This document shows, one piece after another, positions 1 to 10,601 of a stretch of DNA of 64,000 nucleotides. How positions within the stretch are numbered: the stretch's first letter is position 1; each line of letters begins with the position of its first letter. The stretch is from Brassica napus (lineage: Eukaryota > Streptophyta > Magnoliopsida > Brassicales > Brassicaceae). Below the pieces are notes generated by a model, which did no database searches, was not told where the DNA came from, and was given only the letters and a program-made list of their open reading frames with translations. The stretch spans positions 1 to 64,000 of the forward strand of contig NW_026016731.1 of assembly GCF_020379485.1 (NCBI RefSeq). Direction: 5' to 3'. Both the position numbers and the translations under genes were made by a program.

Positions 1-2939
1 GTGGGACATCCTCATGCTCGTGCAATTGAATTGATCATGCCTATATGTCATTTAATCACTTGGAGTGAGGCTTGCATATTAGGAAAGCATTGTAGGACTG
101 TGTTCCCAACTTCTGAGACTACTTTATGAGCATTGTTTTGAATTGATCCACTCGGATGTGTGGACATCTCATGTGTGTCTAGGGACAGCCAAAAATACTT
201 TTGTGACATTCATATGAGAAGTCAAAGTATACTTGGCTCACATTGCTTCCATCTAAATAGGGTGTTAGAAGCTTTTATAAACTTCCAAGCTTATGTTACT
301 ATCAGTAACAATCTACTGTGAAGGTACTGAGATCAGACAATGGAGGTGAATACATCAGCAATCCTTCAAGAGTCATCTAGCCAAGCATGAGATTGTGCAT
401 CAGACTAGCTGCCCTTATACACCACAACAGAATGGTGTAGCTGAGAGGAAGAACATGCACTTAAGGAGGTTTGCAAGATCAATGATGTTTCATGCAAAGT
501 CCCAAAACGTTTTGGAGTGATGTTGTGCCTGCTTGCTATCTCATCAACCGGGTTCCAACCAAGATATTGAAGATCTGTCTCCATTTGAAGTGTTGAACAA
601 GAGCAAACCTTTCATTGATCACCTACGTGTCTTTGGTGTTTGTGTGCTATGTCATGGTTTTAGGAGAGCAGAGAAACAAGCTGGAGGCAAAGAGTAAAGC
701 TATGTTCATTGGTTACTCTATCACTCAAAAGGGGTACAAAGTGCTATGATCCTGAAGCAAGGAGGGTGATGGTATCTAGAGAAGTGAGTTTGTTGAAACA
801 AAAGGGTATTATGAGAAAAAGAAGTGGGAGGATCTGAAGGTTTATCTCAAGCTCCCTCAATAAGGCACAAAACTGAGAGTGTTTTGTTGGAGAAGCTAGG
901 GATAGGTTTATCCCAGGATCAGGAACAGGGGAGAGAGAGCCTTCTAATCAAGCTGGAGAAGAGGAAGGACAACTCCTCTTGATCATGAGAGGGGGAATGG
1001 ATCTGAATCAGGTGAGCAAGAGCAAAACAAGAAGATTCAGGTCATCATAATCAAGAGGATGATGCTCAGTCTAGTGAGATGGGCAAGGAGAGTCTACTGG
1101 TTCAGGGAGAGTGTGGCTCAGTCTACTGGTTCAGAGAGAGTGTGGCTCAGTCCACTGGTTCAGAGGAGAGTGGAGCTCAGTCTAGTGAAGGTGTGCAGCA
1201 AGAAGCACAAGAAGAACAACAAGTTCAGGTTTTGCGGAGAAGCACAAGGATAAAGAGGGATGCTTCCAACTGGGTAAACACGAGAGTGTACTACAATGCT
1301 CAGGCTGTGGAGCATCCTCTCAAGCCGTGTGTTCCCTTTGCAGAATATCCAGAAGAGCACATGGTGTTTATGTGTAACTTTGGATGAGATGAGATACCAA
1401 GATCTTATGAAGAAGCTATGAAGCACAAGGTTTGGAGAGATTCAGTAGGAGATGAAAGGGATGCAATGATCAGGAATGACACTTGGTATGAGAGTGAGTT
1501 ACCTAGAGGGAAGAAGGCAGTTTCAAACAGATGGATCTTCACCATCAAATATCTTGCAAAGGGGGAGATAGATAGGCACAAGACCAGGCTGGTTGCAAGA
1601 GGATTTACACAGACTTATGGAGAAGATTACATGATACTTTTTGCACCAGTGGCCAAGCTTCACACACAATTCGAATTGTGTTATCCATTGCAACAAACTT
1701 GGAGTGGGATTTGTGGCAGATGGATGTGAAGAATGCTTTCCTGCAAGGTGAGCTAGAAGATGAGGTATATATGCTTCCTCCTCCTGGTCTTGAGCATCTA
1801 GTGAAGCCAGGAAATGTTTTGAGATTGAGGAAAGCTATATATGGGTTGAAGCAATCTCCTAGAGCCTGGTACAGGAAGCTGAGTACAACACTCAATGGGA
1901 GAGGGTTCAGAAAGTCTGAACTAGATCACACACTCTTCACACTGGTCGGACCATCAGGGATCATTGTGATTCTAGTGTATGTGGATGATTTGGTTATCAC
2001 AGGAAGTGATAAGGCTGGGATTAAAGCCACTAAAGAGTTTCTCAGGTCAGTATTTGATATCAAAGACTTGGGAGAGATGAAGTATTTCTTGGGGATTGAG
2101 ATATGCAGATCGAAGGAGGGTTTGTTCATGTCACAAAGGAAGTATGCAATGGATATGCTGAAGGAAAACTGATGTGCTTGGAGGAAAGATAGCTAAGACA
2201 CCTCTTGAGGAGGGGTATAAGGTCTTGCGTGAGGGGGAGGTTGAAGAGAACCAGTGTTTGAGGATGCTAAGCTGTATAGAGGATGGTTAATAAGCTGATC
2301 TACTTGACGATTACAAGACCTGATATATGCTTTGCAGTGAATCAAGTGAGCCAGCATATGCAGGCACCAAAGGTTCATCATTGGAAGATGGTTGATAGGA
2401 TACTGAGGTATTTGAGTGGCACGTCTGGTCAAGGGTTTTGGATGGGTTGTAATGGCAGTACAGAAGTGGTTGGATATTGTGATGCTGATTGGGAAGGAGA
2501 TAGAGTGGACAGGAGATCAACTACTGGGTATTGTACATTCATTGGAGGGACTTGGTCACTTGGAAGAGTAAGAAGCAGAAGGTTATCTCCTGTTCAAGTG
2601 CTGAAGCTGAGTATAGAGCCATGTTGAAGCTGACAAACGAGTTGGTGTGGATCAAGGGGATCTTAAAGCATTTGGAGATTGAGCAGAGTACTCCATGACA
2701 ATGCATTGTGACAATCATGCAGCTATCCACATTGCTTCAACTCAGTCTTTCATGAGAGGACGAAGCATATAAAGTTGATTGCACAAGGTAAGGCAGATAT
2801 TATACTTGGAGTGATATTGCCATGTTATACAAGAAGTGAAGATCAGCTTGCAGATGTGTTTACTAAGGCAGCGAGATTAAAGACAATGGAGTCCATACTA
2901 TCAAGACTTGGACTCATTGATCTTACTCCTAGGAGCTGA
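1..2939 (+). pseudogene. E1 copia pol remnant (integrase, RT, RNase H)
   Basis: This was part of a copia polyprotein that integrates and copies the element. Recognisable pieces in order are the integrase HHCC region (GHPHARAIEL near 1-35, CILGKHC-like near 75-95), the DNGGEY and NGVAERK integrase motifs (about 335-450), a Glu/Ser-rich linker, then RT with QMDVKNAFL (about 1718-1744) and YVDDLVITGSD (about 1978-2010). RNase H runs to the stop at 2937-2939. The longest open pieces are only 103-164 codons. Compared with the near-intact E4 copy, most lesions are 1-base deletions, roughly one every 50 bases, with rather few substitutions. It cannot encode a working protein as read. Real decay and uncorrected assembly error are both possible. 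Confidence 0.88.
1091..1180 (+). repeat. Linker minisatellite in E1, about 29-bp unit
   Basis: Three near-identical units of about 29 bp start at 1091, 1120 and 1149, each beginning AGTCTACTGG or AGTCCACTGG. They lie in the variable linker between integrase and RT. E4 carries a different 27-bp repeat at the equivalent place, so this linker expands and contracts independently in each copy. Confidence 0.8.
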
Positions 2940-2973
2940 GCCCCTTAACCATGGAGTCTCCACTCTTTTCCTT

Positions 2974-3074
2974 CCTCATCAAGGTTTTATCCCATTGGGT
3001 TTTCCTTGGTGAGGTTTTTAATGAGGAGGTCTTCATGGTTTCCAAGCTTGACTTGTCCTACATGGTCAAGCTTG
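2974..3074 (+). other. E1 3' structured region: two hairpins before the PPT
   Basis: Hairpin 1 pairs CCTCATCAAGG (2974-2984) with CCTTGGTGAGG (3004-3014) around a CCCATTGGG loop, with one U-G wobble in RNA. Hairpin 2 pairs CAAGCTTGAC (3043-3052) with GTCAAGCTTG (3065-3074), a perfect 10-bp stem. The polypurine tract (GAGGGGGAG) follows directly, then the LTR. Confidence 0.75.
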
Positions 3075-3082
3075 AGGGGGAG

Positions 3083-3567
3083 TGTTGAGATGAGGTGATG
3101 AAGAGTTGATACATGGATAGAGGAAGAGTATTGGGGCAGATGGTAACTTTGGAGTTTTACCAACACAGTAATTTTAGTTTTACTGTTGTAACTAAGTTAA
3201 AGGCTTAGGAAGTTACCTTGGATCACTTTGGTGAGGAGAAGCACGCCCAGAGGAGTATGGATAAGGGAGGAGCTGTTTGGATAAGGTCTGGTCATAGTTG
3301 GAAAGGTAAAGCACTTTACAGCCTGTCCAAGCATGTGAAGCCTCTTAGCAGCCAGCTAGCCTTGACTTCACATGCTTTGAGTCCCATTTCGAAATCCCCT
3401 TTGTATCAGCCTTATCTCTTCATTTATAACTTGTATCTGAGACATTAAATCAATTAATGGAGTTTTGAGTATTCTCTCTATTCTCTCTCTACTTATTCTC
3501 TAATCTCTTTAATCTTACACAAAACATTCTGATTGTCTTAACACACTCTAATACACAAAAGTGTATA
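3083..3567 (+). repeat. E1 3' LTR (485 bp)
   Basis: The LTR begins TGTTGAGATGAGG straight after the purine tract CTTGAGGGGGAG and ends GTGTATA at the satellite border. It aligns throughout with the E7 LTRs and with the right E4 LTR. The boundaries follow from those copies, where the PBS directly abuts the GTGTATA end. Confidence 0.9.
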
Positions 3568-4487
3568 TTCTCCACCACTTTATGTATCCAAATCAAGCTT
3601 CTTAAAAAGAGATTCATCCTGTTTGATTGGAACGACGAAGAAGCTGTGCTATTCCAAACTGGGAACTGGAATCACCTGATTTGAAAGTGGGATAACTTCT
3701 TCATCCCAAGTCCTATGAGATTTATTCAACTTCCTGGTGATTCTCCACCACTTTATGTATCCAAATCAAGCTTCTTACAAGGAGATTCATCTGGTTTGAT
3801 TGGAACGACGAAGAAGCTGTGCAATTCCCACTGGGAAACTGGAATCACACCTGATTTGAAAGGGGGATAACTTCTTCATGCCAACTCCTATGAGATTTAT
3901 TCAACTTCCTGGTGATTCTCCACCACTTTATGTATCCAAATCAAGCTTCTTACAAAGAGATTCATCCTGGTTTGATTGGAACGGCGAAGAAGCGTGTGCT
4001 ATTCGCAAACTGGGAAACTGGAATCACCTGATTGAAAGTGGGATAACTTCTTCATCCCAACTCCTATGAGATTTATTCAACTTCCTGGTGATTCTCCACC
4101 ACTTTATGTATCCAATAAGCTTCTTACAAAGAGATTCATCCTGGTTTGATTGGAACGACGACGAAGCTGTTCTATTACCAAACTGGGAAACTGGAATCAA
4201 CTGATTTGAAAGGGGGATAACTTCTTCATGCCAACTCCTATGAGATTTATTCAACTTCCCGGTGATTCTCCACCACTTTAACGTATCCAAATCAAGCTTC
4301 TTACAAAGAGATTCATCCTGGTTGATTGGAACGACGAAGAAGTTGTGCTATTCCCAACTGGGAAACTGGAATCACCTGATTTGAAAGGGGGATAACTTCT
4401 TCATGCCCACCTCCATGAGATTTATTCAACTTCCTGGTGATTCTCCACCACTTTATGTATCCAAATCAAGCTTCTTAAAAGAGATTC
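3568..4487 (+). repeat. Centromeric satellite family A (CentBr2-like), about 5 monomers
   Basis: These are tandem 176-bp monomers, each with CAAGCTTCTTA (HindIII), TGGAACGACGAAGAAG and TGGGATAACTTCTTC. They are more divergent than the A block at 10602, with many 1-2 base indels, as expected at an array edge. The last 5 bases (GATTC, 4483-4487) are the left target-site duplication of E2. Assignment to CentBr2 is from memory of the Brassica HindIII satellites, not from a search. Confidence 0.9.
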
Positions 4488-5085
4488 TATGATCTTTAGA
4501 ATATAAAGATAATCTGAGTTTAGAAAGGATTATAGAAGGAGAATATGAGATTAAGAGACTACTTAGAGACTAATGGAGAATCATATGTGAAATGAGTAAA
4601 GAGAAAGATTGTTTAGAACTGTCTGATTCTTATTAATGATGAGCTCACAATATATATAGGTCCATACACATTAGGGTTTTCGAAATCATAAGATAAGTAA
4701 GCATGTAGTAGAGTCAAGAGGAGCTGGTGCTTTAGTTTGAACCGGCCAATGATAGTCTCCACACGTTTGAAGCATCTTCTTGATCCAAGACTAGATGCTC
4801 TTCCTTTCCAGCTCTTGCCAGCCTGTCCTAGCTGTCAAGCCGCGCCTCCCTTATCCTCTCCAACGTTCGGATAAGGTCTTGGTCAAGTGTAACTTCAAGT
4901 CAGTCCATGTGAGTTACCCGGAGAGTTACTTGTCCGCTTTTACCTTTGTACGGCCAATGGTACGGCCTATCCGTCCGTACCATCCCTATCAACCTATTTC
5001 TTCTCTTAACTCATTTGCCCTCTTTATGTCCTCAACTCCTTTGTGTCTTTACCTCTTATCTCATATGTCTCAACTCATCTCAGCA
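4488..5085 (-). repeat. E2 3' LTR (598 bp)
   Basis: Read on the minus strand, it starts TGCTGAGATG at 5085 (mutated from TGTTGAGATG) beside the purine tract and ends ATCATA at 4488. A TATATATA promoter-like motif lies near 4650, and a cluster of GTACGG/CCGTAC motifs lies at 4948-4980. Confidence 0.9.
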
Positions 5086-5112
5086 CTCCCCCTCAAGCTT
5101 AGCTTTGTGAAA

Positions 5113-5193
5113 GTCTAAGCTTGGCTAGCCATGAGATCTTCCTCATTAAAAACCTCACCAAAGAAAACCCATTGGGACAAAACTTTGATGAGG
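5113..5193 (-). other. E2 3' structured region near PPT
   Basis: CCTCACCAAAG (5153-5163) pairs with CTTTGATGAGG (5183-5193) around CCCATTGGG. Relative to E6 the AAGG/CCTT end of the stem is AAAG/CTTT, a compensatory change. A second 9-bp stem, CAAGCTTAG with CTAAGCTTG, lies next to the purine tract (about 5093-5122). Confidence 0.7.
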
Positions 5194-5225
5194 GAAAAAG
5201 AGTAAAGACCTCATGACTTAGGGGA

Positions 5226-8200
5226 TCAGCTCCTTCTCTTCCAAGATCTATGAGTCCCAATCTAATGTGAATGGACTCCATAGTCTTGTGTCTCGCAGCC
5301 TTAGTGAACACATCAGCCAACTGATCTTCACTCCTAGTGTAGCATGGCAGGATGACTCCTAGGATAATCATCTGCCTCACTTTGTGACAATCAACTTCAA
5401 TGTGCTTGGTTCTCTCATGGAACACGGAGTTGGAGGCAATGTGGATAGCTGCTTGGTTATCACAATGCATTGTCATTGGTGTGGCTTGATCAATCTCCAA
5501 ATGCTTCAAGATGCCTTTGATCCACACCAGCTCGTTGGTAAGCTTCAGCATAGCTCTATACTCAGCTTCTGCACTTGAGCAAGAGACCACCTTCTGCTTC
5601 TTACTCTCCCGGACCCAAGTTGCCTCCAATGAATGTGCAATAGCCTGTGGTTGATCTCCTGTCTGCTCTATCACCGGCCCAATCCGCATCACAGTATCCA
5701 ACCACTTCAGTGCTCCCATTGCAACCCATCCATACTCCTTGATCAGGTGAGCCGTTGAGATACATCAAGATTCTCTCCACCATACGCCAGTGATGCTCCT
5801 TAGGCACTTGCATGTGTTGACTCACCTGATTCACATCAAAACAAATGTCAGGTCTAGTTATGGTAAGGTAAATCAATTTACCAACTAGTTTTTTATAGAG
5901 TTTAGGATCCTGATAAGGTTTGCTGTCTTCAATCTCCCCCTCTCGTGGGACTTTGTAGCCATCCTCCATAGGCATCCTTGCTGTCTTGCCTCCATAAGCA
6001 CCTGCACCTTTCAAAAGATCAAGTGTATACTTCCTTTGAGACATGAATAAACCTTCCTTCGATCTACATATCTCAATTCCAAGAAAGTATTACATTTCTC
6101 CCAAGTCTTTAATCTCAAACATGGATTTAAGGAACTCCTTGGTTGATATGATACCTTCCTTATCACTTCCTGTGATAATGATATCATCAACATACACAAG
6201 GAGTGCAATCATACCTGAGGGAGTTGTGAGTGTGAAGAGAGTGTGATCTAGTTCAGACTTCTTGAAGCCTCGGCCATTGAGAGTAGTGCTCAGCTTGTTA
6301 TACCAAGCTCTTGGTGATTGCTTCAGCCCATAGATAGCTTTCTTCAATCTCAACACATTCCCTCTCTTCACTAGGTGTTCAAGGCCTGGAGGTGGATGCA
6401 TATACACTTCATCCTCAAGTTCACCTTGTAGGAATGCATTCTTTACATCCATTTGCCATAACCCCCATCCAAGATTCACGCCAAGCTTAATACAATCCGG
6501 ATTGTGTGTAGTTTAGCTACTGGTGCAAAGGTTTCTGTCTGTGTAATCTTTTCCATAAGTTTGAGTGAAACCTCTAGCCACTAGCCTTGACTTCTTCCTC
6601 TCAATCTTTTCCATCAGCCTATACTTGATTGTGAATATCCATCTACTAGTCACAGCCTTCTTCCCTTTTGGTAACTCACTCTCATACCATGTATCATTCT
6701 TGATCATAGCTCCTGCTTCAGCTCAAACTGACTCCTTCCATTCTTTATCCATGAGTGCTTCTTCATAGCTTCTTGGGATGTAGTTCTCATCCAAGTTAAC
6801 CATGAAGGCACAATGTTCTTCAGGGTATTGAGCAAAGGAACACACACCTGAGAAGGATGCTCCACAGCTTGGGCATTGTAGTACACTCGCGTGTTTACCC
6901 AAGAGGAAGGATCCTTTCTCAGCCTTGTGCTTCTCCTCAATACTGGTTGTTCTTGCTCTTGAACCGGCTCAGCTTGTGTATGTGGTTCTTGTGCTTCACT
7001 TTCATGTTCTTCATCTCCTTGGTCTTGCTCACCTTGATGATGAGAACCTGAGTTGAACTCTTCTCCTTCTTCACTCAAGCCGACTCCTTCTTGGCCATTT
7101 TCTTGAGTTTCAGGTTCACTTCCCCCCTCATGATCAAGGTGAGGTGTTTGAGCAGCTCTACTTGGTTCAGTTGAGCTCCCTTCTTGTCTTCCACTTCTTG
7201 TGGACTGATCTTGGTTCATCTTGATACCAAGACCTTCCAAAATAATCCTTAATACTCCAGCCTTATCTGATGTGAGATCCCTCAAATCTTCTTGATTCTT
7301 TTCCTCATAGTATCCCCTTTCTTCAATAAACTTCACATCTCTAGATACAAGTACCCTTCTAGCTTATGGATCATAACACTTATATCCTTTTTAAGTTGTT
7401 GAGTAGCCAATGAACATTGCCTTTCTGCTTCTTGCTTCTAGCTTGTTTCTCACTCTCTTGGTACTAAACATAGCATAAGCATCCAAACACTCTCATGTAT
7501 TCCAAGGATGGCTTGCGCTTGTTCAGAACTTCAAATGGTGCTTGATCCTTCAACACCCTTGTAGGCATCCGGTTGATTAGATAACAAGCAGTGGATACAG
7601 CATCACTCCAGAATCTCTTAGGTACATTGGCTTGGAACATTAATGACCGAGCCACTTCCATCAAGTGCCTGTTCTTCCTCTCAGCTACACCATTCTGTTG
7701 TGGTGTGTAGGGGACAGCTTGTTTGATGAAGTATTCCATGATGATCTAGATGACTCTTGAACGCATAGCTTGTGTATTCTCCTCCATTATCTGATCTCAA
7801 AATTTTAATCTTAGCATGATAATGGTTAGTCACATAAGCTTGAAAGTTCTTAAATGCATCTATCACCCTATCTTTTGATGGTATTAGTGTTAACCAGGTG
7901 TATTTAGATTTTTCATCAATGAATGTGACAAAATACTTATGATTGTCTCTAGAGAAACTAGGTGCAGTCCACACATCAGTATGAATCAAATCAAAGCAAT
8001 TTTCATAAACAGTAGATGTTCTTGGAAACACATTCTTACAATGCTTGCGTAAAATGAAAGCCTCACACTTATTATTTTCAAAAACCACACCTGGTAACAT
8101 CAAGTTTAAAGCCCTCTCATGGGGATGACCTAATCTAGCATGCCACAATGCATTTTTATTCAAACTAGAAGCAGAAGTAAATGAGCAATTATGATTGGAA

Positions 8201-9747
8201 ACAGAATCAAGCTTCTCAAGCATGTATAAGTCTCCCTTTGTAACTCTTTTTCCAATCAACTGGCTGCTCTCAATATCCTGAAACTTCACATCATTAGGAC
8301 TGAATATAACATTGCAATTCAAATCAGTAGTGCATTTCTCAACTGAAAGTAGGTTTGATGTGAATTCCGGAATATAAAATGCTCTAGTGTTCTTATCAAA
8401 TAGTTTTAAGTTTCCTATTCCCTTAATAGGTATCTTATCTCCATTTGCAATCATCACACATCCATTAGTAGGTTCTATATCCTTAATCAGGTTGGTGTCA
8501 CTAATCATATGATGAGATGCACCTGAATCTATAATCAATGGTTTGGATGTATTGCTGGCACTATGGCAGATGTTATTTGTGATCTATATGCATCATCCTA
8601 GCATTTCTATCAATGCATGCTCAATTCCAGTCTTACTATCAATCCTAGCAATCTCAGCCACATTGGGAGTCATTTCTATAGTTCTAGCAATCATAGAAGC
8701 ACCAAATGAAAATACCCATGAATGTTACCATTATCCTTGAGCATTTTGATGAGTGCATCCATCTCGGATCTCCTGATGAAGTCTTGATCATTGCCTCGGG
8801 GGTTGATAGCTCCAGTATAGGTCACCAAAGCCTTTCCATTCCTTCACGGTTCTCCACTTCAGTTCCTCGGTTAGATGGCCCTGCTCCGCTTGATCCTTCA
8901 GTCATGTGAGCTTTTGCCTCTTTCTCCTTCATGAACTTAGCCGGCTTCAAGTGGGGATGGAGTATCCAGCACTGACTCTTCTTGTGCCCATACTTCTTGC
9001 AATGATCACAATTCCCATTGAACTTCCTATCCATACTACTTGTTGTAGCAGCTTTGTTGGCTTGTGGAGGCTCTTCCGGTCAGATTGCGCAGCATTTGCA
9101 AGAGATAAGTCTCCCTTGCCTCCAAACACCCATTGAGCCCTGTTCCCTCTGTATCTGAGCACACACATCCTCAAGTGAGGCAGCTTCTCGGACCTTAGCA
9201 TGTGCTGAATGAGACCATTGTAACTTGTTTAATTTGAGCAGCAACCCAAAGACCTTGTCCTGCTCACGCCTCTCATTTAGAAGCTCTGGATCAACCGTGC
9301 TTGGCCTCAGCATCTCCAACTCAGACCAAAGAGACCTGAACCTCCCCAAGTGCTTAGTAACTCCATGTCATCTTGAGTTAACTCATTGATTGCCTTCTTG
9401 ACTTCAAACACTCGGTTCAGGTTAGAAATGTTACCATACACTTTCTTCAGGGTATCCCACAGCTCCTTGGCTGTCTCACAGTAGCTATAAGCATCTAGGA
9501 TAGCCGGCTCCAAGGAGGCATGAAGAACTGACATCACCATCATGTCTTCTTGTTGCCACTTCTCCACAACACTCTCCTCGGGGCTCTCCGTGTCACCCTC
9601 CTGAGTAATCGCCATTGGAGCCTCACCAGATGTGATATGCTTCCACAAACCCTTGCTTCCCACAAGAGTCTTCACCATCCTAGACCAGACTAGGTAGTTG
9701 CTTCCTTTGAATGTCACCGCGACCTTCATCTTCATACCACTCTCCAT
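5226..9747 (-). pseudogene. E2 copia gag-pol, multiply frameshifted
   Basis: The polyprotein starts with an ATG at 9747 (MESGMKMKVAVTFKGSNY) and should end near 5226. Gag (9747 to about 8820) contains the GSNYLVWSRMVKT signature and a CCHC knuckle, CDHCKKYGHKKSQC. Protease follows with DSGASHHM (about 8530), then integrase with HARLGHP, SDNGGEY and NGVAERK, RT with QMDVKNAFL and YVDDIIITGSD, and RNase H with SSAEAEYRAM and DNQAAIHIAS. The frame is broken at several places, including about 9350 (gag), 7700 (integrase), 7440, 6700, 6490 and 5610, and again at the very end, so the last codons read into the 3' region. No complete protein can be made. All domains are present in copia order and there is no env-like gene. 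Confidence 0.92.
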
Positions 9748-9991
9748 CTTGAACAGCTTGACGTCTACAGCTTGAACAACCGGTTAGATCTTGTACTGAG
9801 AACCCACGCTGCTCTCTAGAACACAGATTTACTCTTGAGTCTTCAAATGAACCTCCCACGGATCACCAAGACACACACCAAACACTTTGAGCTTTTGAAC
9901 TCTCAAGAAACTCTCAAACACACTCTCTTGTTCTCTTAAAGTTTCAAACTTGAATCCTTAAGAGAATCACTCACGAACTCAGATTGCAATC

Positions 9992-10009
9992 AACCTGGCT
10001 CTGATACCA
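9992..10009 (-). other. E2 primer binding site
   Basis: The complement reads TGGTATCAGAGCCAGGTT, the usual plant initiator Met tRNA primer site. It directly abuts the 5' LTR with no spacer. Confidence 0.9.
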
Positions 10010-10601
10010 TATGATCTTTAAGAATATAAAGGATAATCTGAGTTTAGAAAGGATTATAGAAGGAGATATGAGATTAAGAGACTACTTAGAGACTAATGGA
10101 GAATCATAGTGAAATGAGTAAGAGAAAGATTGTTTAGAACTGTCTAATTCTTATTAATGAGATAGCTCACAATATATATAGTCCATACACATTAGGGTTT
10201 TCGAAATCATAAGGATAAGCAAGCATGTAGAGTCAAAGAGGAGCTGGTGCTTTAGTTTGAACCGGCCAATGATAGTCTCACACGTTTGAAGCATCTTCTT
10301 GATCCAAGACTAGATGCTCTTCCTTTCCAGCTCTTGCCAGCCTGTCCTAGCTGTCAAGCCGGCCTCCCTTATCCTCTCCAACGTCAGATAAGGTCTTGGT
10401 CAAGTGTAACTTCAAGTCAGTCCATGTAGTTACCCAGAGTTTACTTCTTGGCCGCTTTTACCTTGTACGGCCAATGGTACGGCCTATCCGTCGTACCATC
10501 CCTATCAACCCATTTCTTCTCTTAACTCCTTTGCCCTCTTTATGTCCTCAACTCCTTTGTGTCTTTACCTCTTATCTCATATGTCTCAACTCATCTCAAC
10601 A
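10010..10601 (-). repeat. E2 5' LTR (592 bp)
   Basis: On the minus strand it starts TGTTGAGATG at 10601 and ends ATCATA at 10010, next to the PBS. The end is TA rather than CA, and the GATTC target duplication fixes this boundary. A TATATATA motif lies at about 10173-10180. Confidence 0.92.

Larger units (their letters stand above)
1..3567 (+). mobile_element. E1: Ty1/copia LTR retrotransposon, 5' part outside window
   Basis: This is the 3' half of a copia element. It enters the window inside the integrase zinc-finger region, runs through reverse transcriptase and RNase H, and ends in a complete 3' LTR that abuts satellite A at 3568. Its proteins and LTR match the E4/E7/E9 group. The other end lies outside the window, so the target-site duplication cannot be tested. 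Its reading frame is heavily disrupted by small indels. Confidence 0.9.
4488..10601 (-). mobile_element. E2: full-length Ty1/copia retrotransposon in satellite A
   Basis: This 6114-bp element on the minus strand is flanked by the duplication GATTC (4483-4487 and 10602-10606). Removing it restores a continuous satellite A monomer, so the insertion went into an existing array. It has two LTRs (598 and 592 bp), a Met-tRNA-type PBS, a purine tract and a broken gag-pol. It belongs to the same family as E6. Its two LTRs differ by many small indels, so it looks older than E3, E5, E6 or E8, unless the indels are assembly errors. Confidence 0.95.

Noticed and set aside
9992..10009. Initiator Met tRNA gene signal
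   Set aside because: Only an 18-base match to the tRNA 3' end is present, next to LTRs. These are primer binding sites, not tRNA genes.
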